Part shown: piece by piece, positions 62,119 through 64,000 of the stretch
Position numbering within the stretch: the first letter of the stretch is position 1
How the letters are laid out: every line of letters begins with the position of its first letter
Source: Terrilactibacillus tamarindi
Lineage (GTDB): Bacteria > Bacillota > Bacilli > Bacillales > Sporolactobacillaceae
Direction: 5' to 3'
Assembly: GCF_009718825.1 (NCBI RefSeq)
Contig: NZ_WNHB01000005.1
Coordinates: 98,733 to 162,732 of the forward strand
Length of the DNA stretch: 64,000 nt
Made by a program: the position numbers and the translations under genes
Notes under the pieces: model-generated
What the model was told of the DNA's origin: nothing
Database searches by the model: none
What the model saw: the letters and a program-made list of their open reading frames with translations, nothing else

Positions 62119-62897
62119 ATTCAGTGACAAAAGTGATTGGTATTTTAGGTTCGACAAATACAAATGGCTTAACCGCACAAATGCTAAAAGCGGTGTTAAG
62201 AGGTGCAGAGGAGCAAGGCTGTGTGACTGAAATGATTCATTTAAGTGAACTCTCATTAAAATTGACACCGAGTGGCGAAAAAAATGACATTTTAGATGCA
62301 CTTTCTGATCGGTTAATAGCCGCGGATTGCCTTGTTCTAGCCTCACCTACATATTGGGGAGATGCTTCAGGACTCATGAAAAATTTCCTCGATTGTATGC
62401 GTTCAAAACTTTTGGCATTTAATCAAAAAGGTGAAACGATGCCAGGCGATTTTAAAGGAAAAGGCTACGTATTATTAACATCATGCTATACCAAAAAAAG
62501 ACAAAATCGTTGGAGCGGCATCACTGATCCAACATTTACAACGATGGACAAACCGCTAGGTACAGCTGGAATGAATGGTCTTGGCGAAGAAGTTTGTACT
62601 GACACATTTGGAAAAACGATATTACCATCATCAAAAGAAGAGGATTGTATTCAACTTGGACGACAGATACCCAAGAAACTGAACAAGGGAGGGTTTACAA
62701 TGAAAAGGTATATTCAGCTCTTCTTTATGCTTGCAGTAACGGTCTTAATCGTCATGGGCATTCAAAAAGGACTGAGCTCTCTTGGAATCATGAGTTTAAC
62801 TAATTTCTGGTTGAATTACCTTGTATTCGTCCTATTAACGTATATATTATTATCTGGTCTACTGCATTATTTTGCGGTTAAGAAACATAAAAGATGA
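62115..62897 (+). CDS. Flavodoxin-like NAD(P)H-dependent FMN reductase with C-terminal membrane helices
   Basis: Residues about 1-195 form a flavodoxin-like fold (GILGSTNTNGLTAQML; ASPTYWGDASGLMKNFL). Residues about 196-260 start with MKRYIQLFFMLAVTV and hold two membrane helices ending in the basic KKHKR. An AAGGGAGGG sits 9 nt before the internal ATG at 62700, as for an independent gene, so the tail may be a separate small membrane protein read in frame. The GTG start overlaps the DUF488 stop. The stop TGA abuts mobile element copy E. Confidence 0.78.
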   Translation: MNSVTKVIGILGSTNTNGLTAQMLKAVLRGAEEQGCVTEMIHLSELSLKLTPSGEKNDILDALSDRLIAADCLVLASPTYWGDASGLMKNFLDCMRSKLLAFNQKGETMPGDFKGKGYVLLTSCYTKKRQNRWSGITDPTFTTMDKPLGTAGMNGLGEEVCTDTFGKTILPSSKEEDCIQLGRQIPKKLNKGGFTMKRYIQLFFMLAVTVLIVMGIQKGLSSLGIMSLTNFWLNYLVFVLLTYILLSGLLHYFAVKKHKR

Positions 62898-62901
62898 TAA
62901 A

Positions 62902-63048
62902 GTGAAGCTTCCATCAATGGGAGGGTTCTTCATCCCCCACTGATGGTTAACTGAACCAATCGGACCTTTACGGGCAGTTGATCCCCCACGTATCTTCTTT
63001 GACTACTCAGAACTTGAGGTGGGGGCCTTTACTTGCCGTTAAGGCGGG
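62902..63048 (-). mobile_element. Family 2 element, copy E
   Basis: Full copy between ATAAA (62897-62901) and ATAAA (63049-63053). GTGAAGCTTCCATCAATGGG with CCCACTGATGG forms the terminal stem; GGACCTTTACGGGCAGTTGA and the CCGTTAAGGCGGG end follow. The border shares a base with the stop codon of the preceding gene. Confidence 0.78.
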
Positions 63049-63051
63049 ATA

Positions 63052-63096
63052 AAAACCCTATGATCTGCTTATAACTATGCGGATTATAGGGTTTTT
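63052..63096. terminator. Terminator of the cupin-ferredoxin operon
   Basis: AAAACCCTAT pairs with ATAGGGTTTT with a further imperfect stem, just after copy E. Confidence 0.8.
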
Positions 63097-63554
63097 AGTT
63101 AGTGAATGTTCAATTAAACGAGTAGAAAAGAATATGGGATTTATATGTGAGGTTTAGAATTGGATTACATATAGAACAGGTAACCATTGCAGTATCAAAG
63201 CCTTGGTCAATTGAATCAAGTTCAAATTGGTGTGTTGATCCTGTAAAATGACAATTCAGGTTAACGACATTATATTAAAAGGGAAATATTAAACAGCCAG
63301 TTCTCAAAGGGTGGGTATTTTTACAACTTGATTTAATATCATCTCAATTCAGTAGAACTCTAATGGGATTCAGAAAGATCATTTAGAATTTAATTGAATA
63401 TAAGGACAGTCGTTCAAATAGGAAAGAAGTATGTAGATAAGGATAAAGAATGTTAATTAATTTGTTTTGACTGTAAAATAGCCTACTTATAGATAAATGG
63501 TTGGCACGTCTTTTTAGGCTATTAAAATAACCATAAAATTTATCAAAAAGAGTA
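63097..63554. other. Intergenic spacer before the rRNA promoters
   Basis: About 450 bp with no recognisable gene. It contains an inverted repeat (AATAGCCTA/TAGGCTATT, 63477-63523) and a further TTGACT at about 63465, which may be another weak promoter. Confidence 0.5.
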
Positions 63555-63583
63555 TTGACTATTGTACGTGAACATGGTAAATT
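63555..63583 (+). promoter_or_regulatory. rRNA operon promoter P0
   Basis: TTGACT, 17-bp spacer, TAAATT. Weaker than the three promoters that follow. Confidence 0.6.
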
Positions 63584-63629
63584 ATTAAGCGTCGCTCAAT
63601 TAAACGATTAAATCACTTGAAAAAAGATG

Positions 63630-63658
63630 TTGACATGATTGTTTAATAGAGTTATAAT
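63630..63658 (+). promoter_or_regulatory. rRNA operon promoter P1
   Basis: Consensus TTGACA, 17-bp spacer, consensus TATAAT. Confidence 0.9.
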
Positions 63659-63704
63659 ATAAAAGTCGCTGTTACGAAATAGTGATAAGTAATCAAAAAA
63701 GTAG

Positions 63705-63733
63705 TTGACAACAACTATTGAGTCTGATATAAT
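63705..63733 (+). promoter_or_regulatory. rRNA operon promoter P2
   Basis: Consensus TTGACA, 17-bp spacer, consensus TATAAT, 75 bp after P1 and within a copied segment. Confidence 0.9.
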
Positions 63734-63780
63734 ATAAGAGTTGCTGTTGTGAAACAGTGATATAAAAGTTAGAAAAAGTA

Positions 63781-63809
63781 TTGACAACAACTTTTGAACG
63801 TGATACAAT
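63781..63809 (+). promoter_or_regulatory. rRNA operon promoter P3
   Basis: Consensus TTGACA, 17-bp spacer, TACAAT, 76 bp after P2 and again in a copied segment. Confidence 0.9.
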
Positions 63810-63841
63810 ATAAAGGTTGCTGTTATAAAAGTTTAAGAGAT

Positions 63842-64000
63842 TGTTCTTTGAAAACTAAACAAAAGCCAAGCGTAATATCAAACGGATAACACCGATTGAT
63901 TTCTTTGAAAAAAAGAGCGATGGATCAAATGAAACGATTTAATTATTTTTTTGTTCATTATAAATGAACTAACAGGATAAGGAACATCGGCTAACGCCGG
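63842..64000 (+). other. rRNA operon leader with boxA antitermination signal
   Basis: TGTTCTTTGAAAACTAAAC (63842-63860) matches the boxA-containing leader found before 16S rRNA in Bacillales. No 16S start is seen before the window ends, so the gene itself lies beyond it. Confidence 0.75.

Noticed and set aside
63842..64000. Start of the 16S rRNA gene inside the window
   Set aside because: The leader and boxA are present but the conserved 16S beginning is not reached before position 64000.
1..64000. tRNA genes, CRISPR arrays, prophage or intact transposase genes
   Set aside because: None was recognisable; the regularly repeated sequences are accounted for by the two short mobile element families and the KGG repeats.

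Overview
The window is about 64 kb of low-GC DNA with strong AGGAGG-type ribosome-binding sites, many U-tailed hairpin terminators, and regulators and metabolism typical of a Bacillales firmicute: PdxST made under a MocR-type PdxR, a lipoprotein-anchored sugar ABC system with no ATPase of its own, sorbitol and fructose PTS systems, KGG-repeat stress proteins, NrnB, GutM and CcpA-type cre sites. I cannot name the genus. Nearly everything is chromosomal metabolism. I see no prophage, no CRISPR array and no intact transposase.

Layout. 1-4.5 kb: M20 amidohydrolase, a drug-efflux MFS gene with two matching palindromic operators, and pdxS-pdxT. 4.7-10.1 kb: pdxR, a two-gene polar amino-acid ABC transporter (binding protein fused to permease, plus ATPase), and a DbpA-type helicase. 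10.1-18.9 kb: ElaA-type acetyltransferase, DUF2871 membrane protein, PfpI protein, secreted levanase, catalase with a PerR box, glutamate dehydrogenase, aldo/keto reductase. 19-22.8 kb: PucR-type regulator with an aminotransferase and an iron alcohol dehydrogenase. 23-28 kb: sugar ABC transporter and a short pyruvate kinase. 28.4-34 kb: sorbitol (glucitol) PTS locus whose IIA gene is frameshifted. 34-40 kb: aminotransferase with Lrp regulator, DUF2238 protein, Maf, and an osmoprotectant ABC transporter. 40-48 kb: small ORF, short-chain dehydrogenase, fructose PTS without fruK, and B12-dependent ribonucleotide reductase with NrdR-like boxes. 48-53 kb: gluconate cluster. 53-60 kb: NrnB, an inactivated DUF3219 gene, luciferase-like oxidoreductase, degenerate site-2-protease-like protein, two KGG-repeat proteins, pyruvate oxidase. 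60-63 kb: Crp/Fnr regulator facing a cupin-ferredoxin-DUF488-flavodoxin operon. 63.5-64 kb: tandem promoters and leader of an rRNA operon whose 16S gene lies beyond the window.

Two families of short non-autonomous mobile elements run through the window. Family 1 (four copies; 154 bp in three, 278 bp in one) is a hairpin MITE with imperfect terminal inverted repeats and, at every copy, a perfect 5-bp A/T-rich target duplication; one copy splits the DUF3219 gene. Family 2 (five copies, about 130-160 bp) is bounded by TTTAT/ATAAA, resembles bcr1/IS200-IS605-derived elements, and in three cases its end coincides with the stop region of the neighbouring gene. These elements and their effects on nearby genes are the least ordinary part of the window.

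Regulation is unusually readable: a PerR box over the katA -10, a CRP/FNR palindrome about 41-45 bp upstream of the likely cupin start site, a sigma-B-like promoter before a KGG gene, paired NrdR-like boxes, several cre sites, and paired efflux operators. All functional assignments are from family motifs read by eye. No database search was run.
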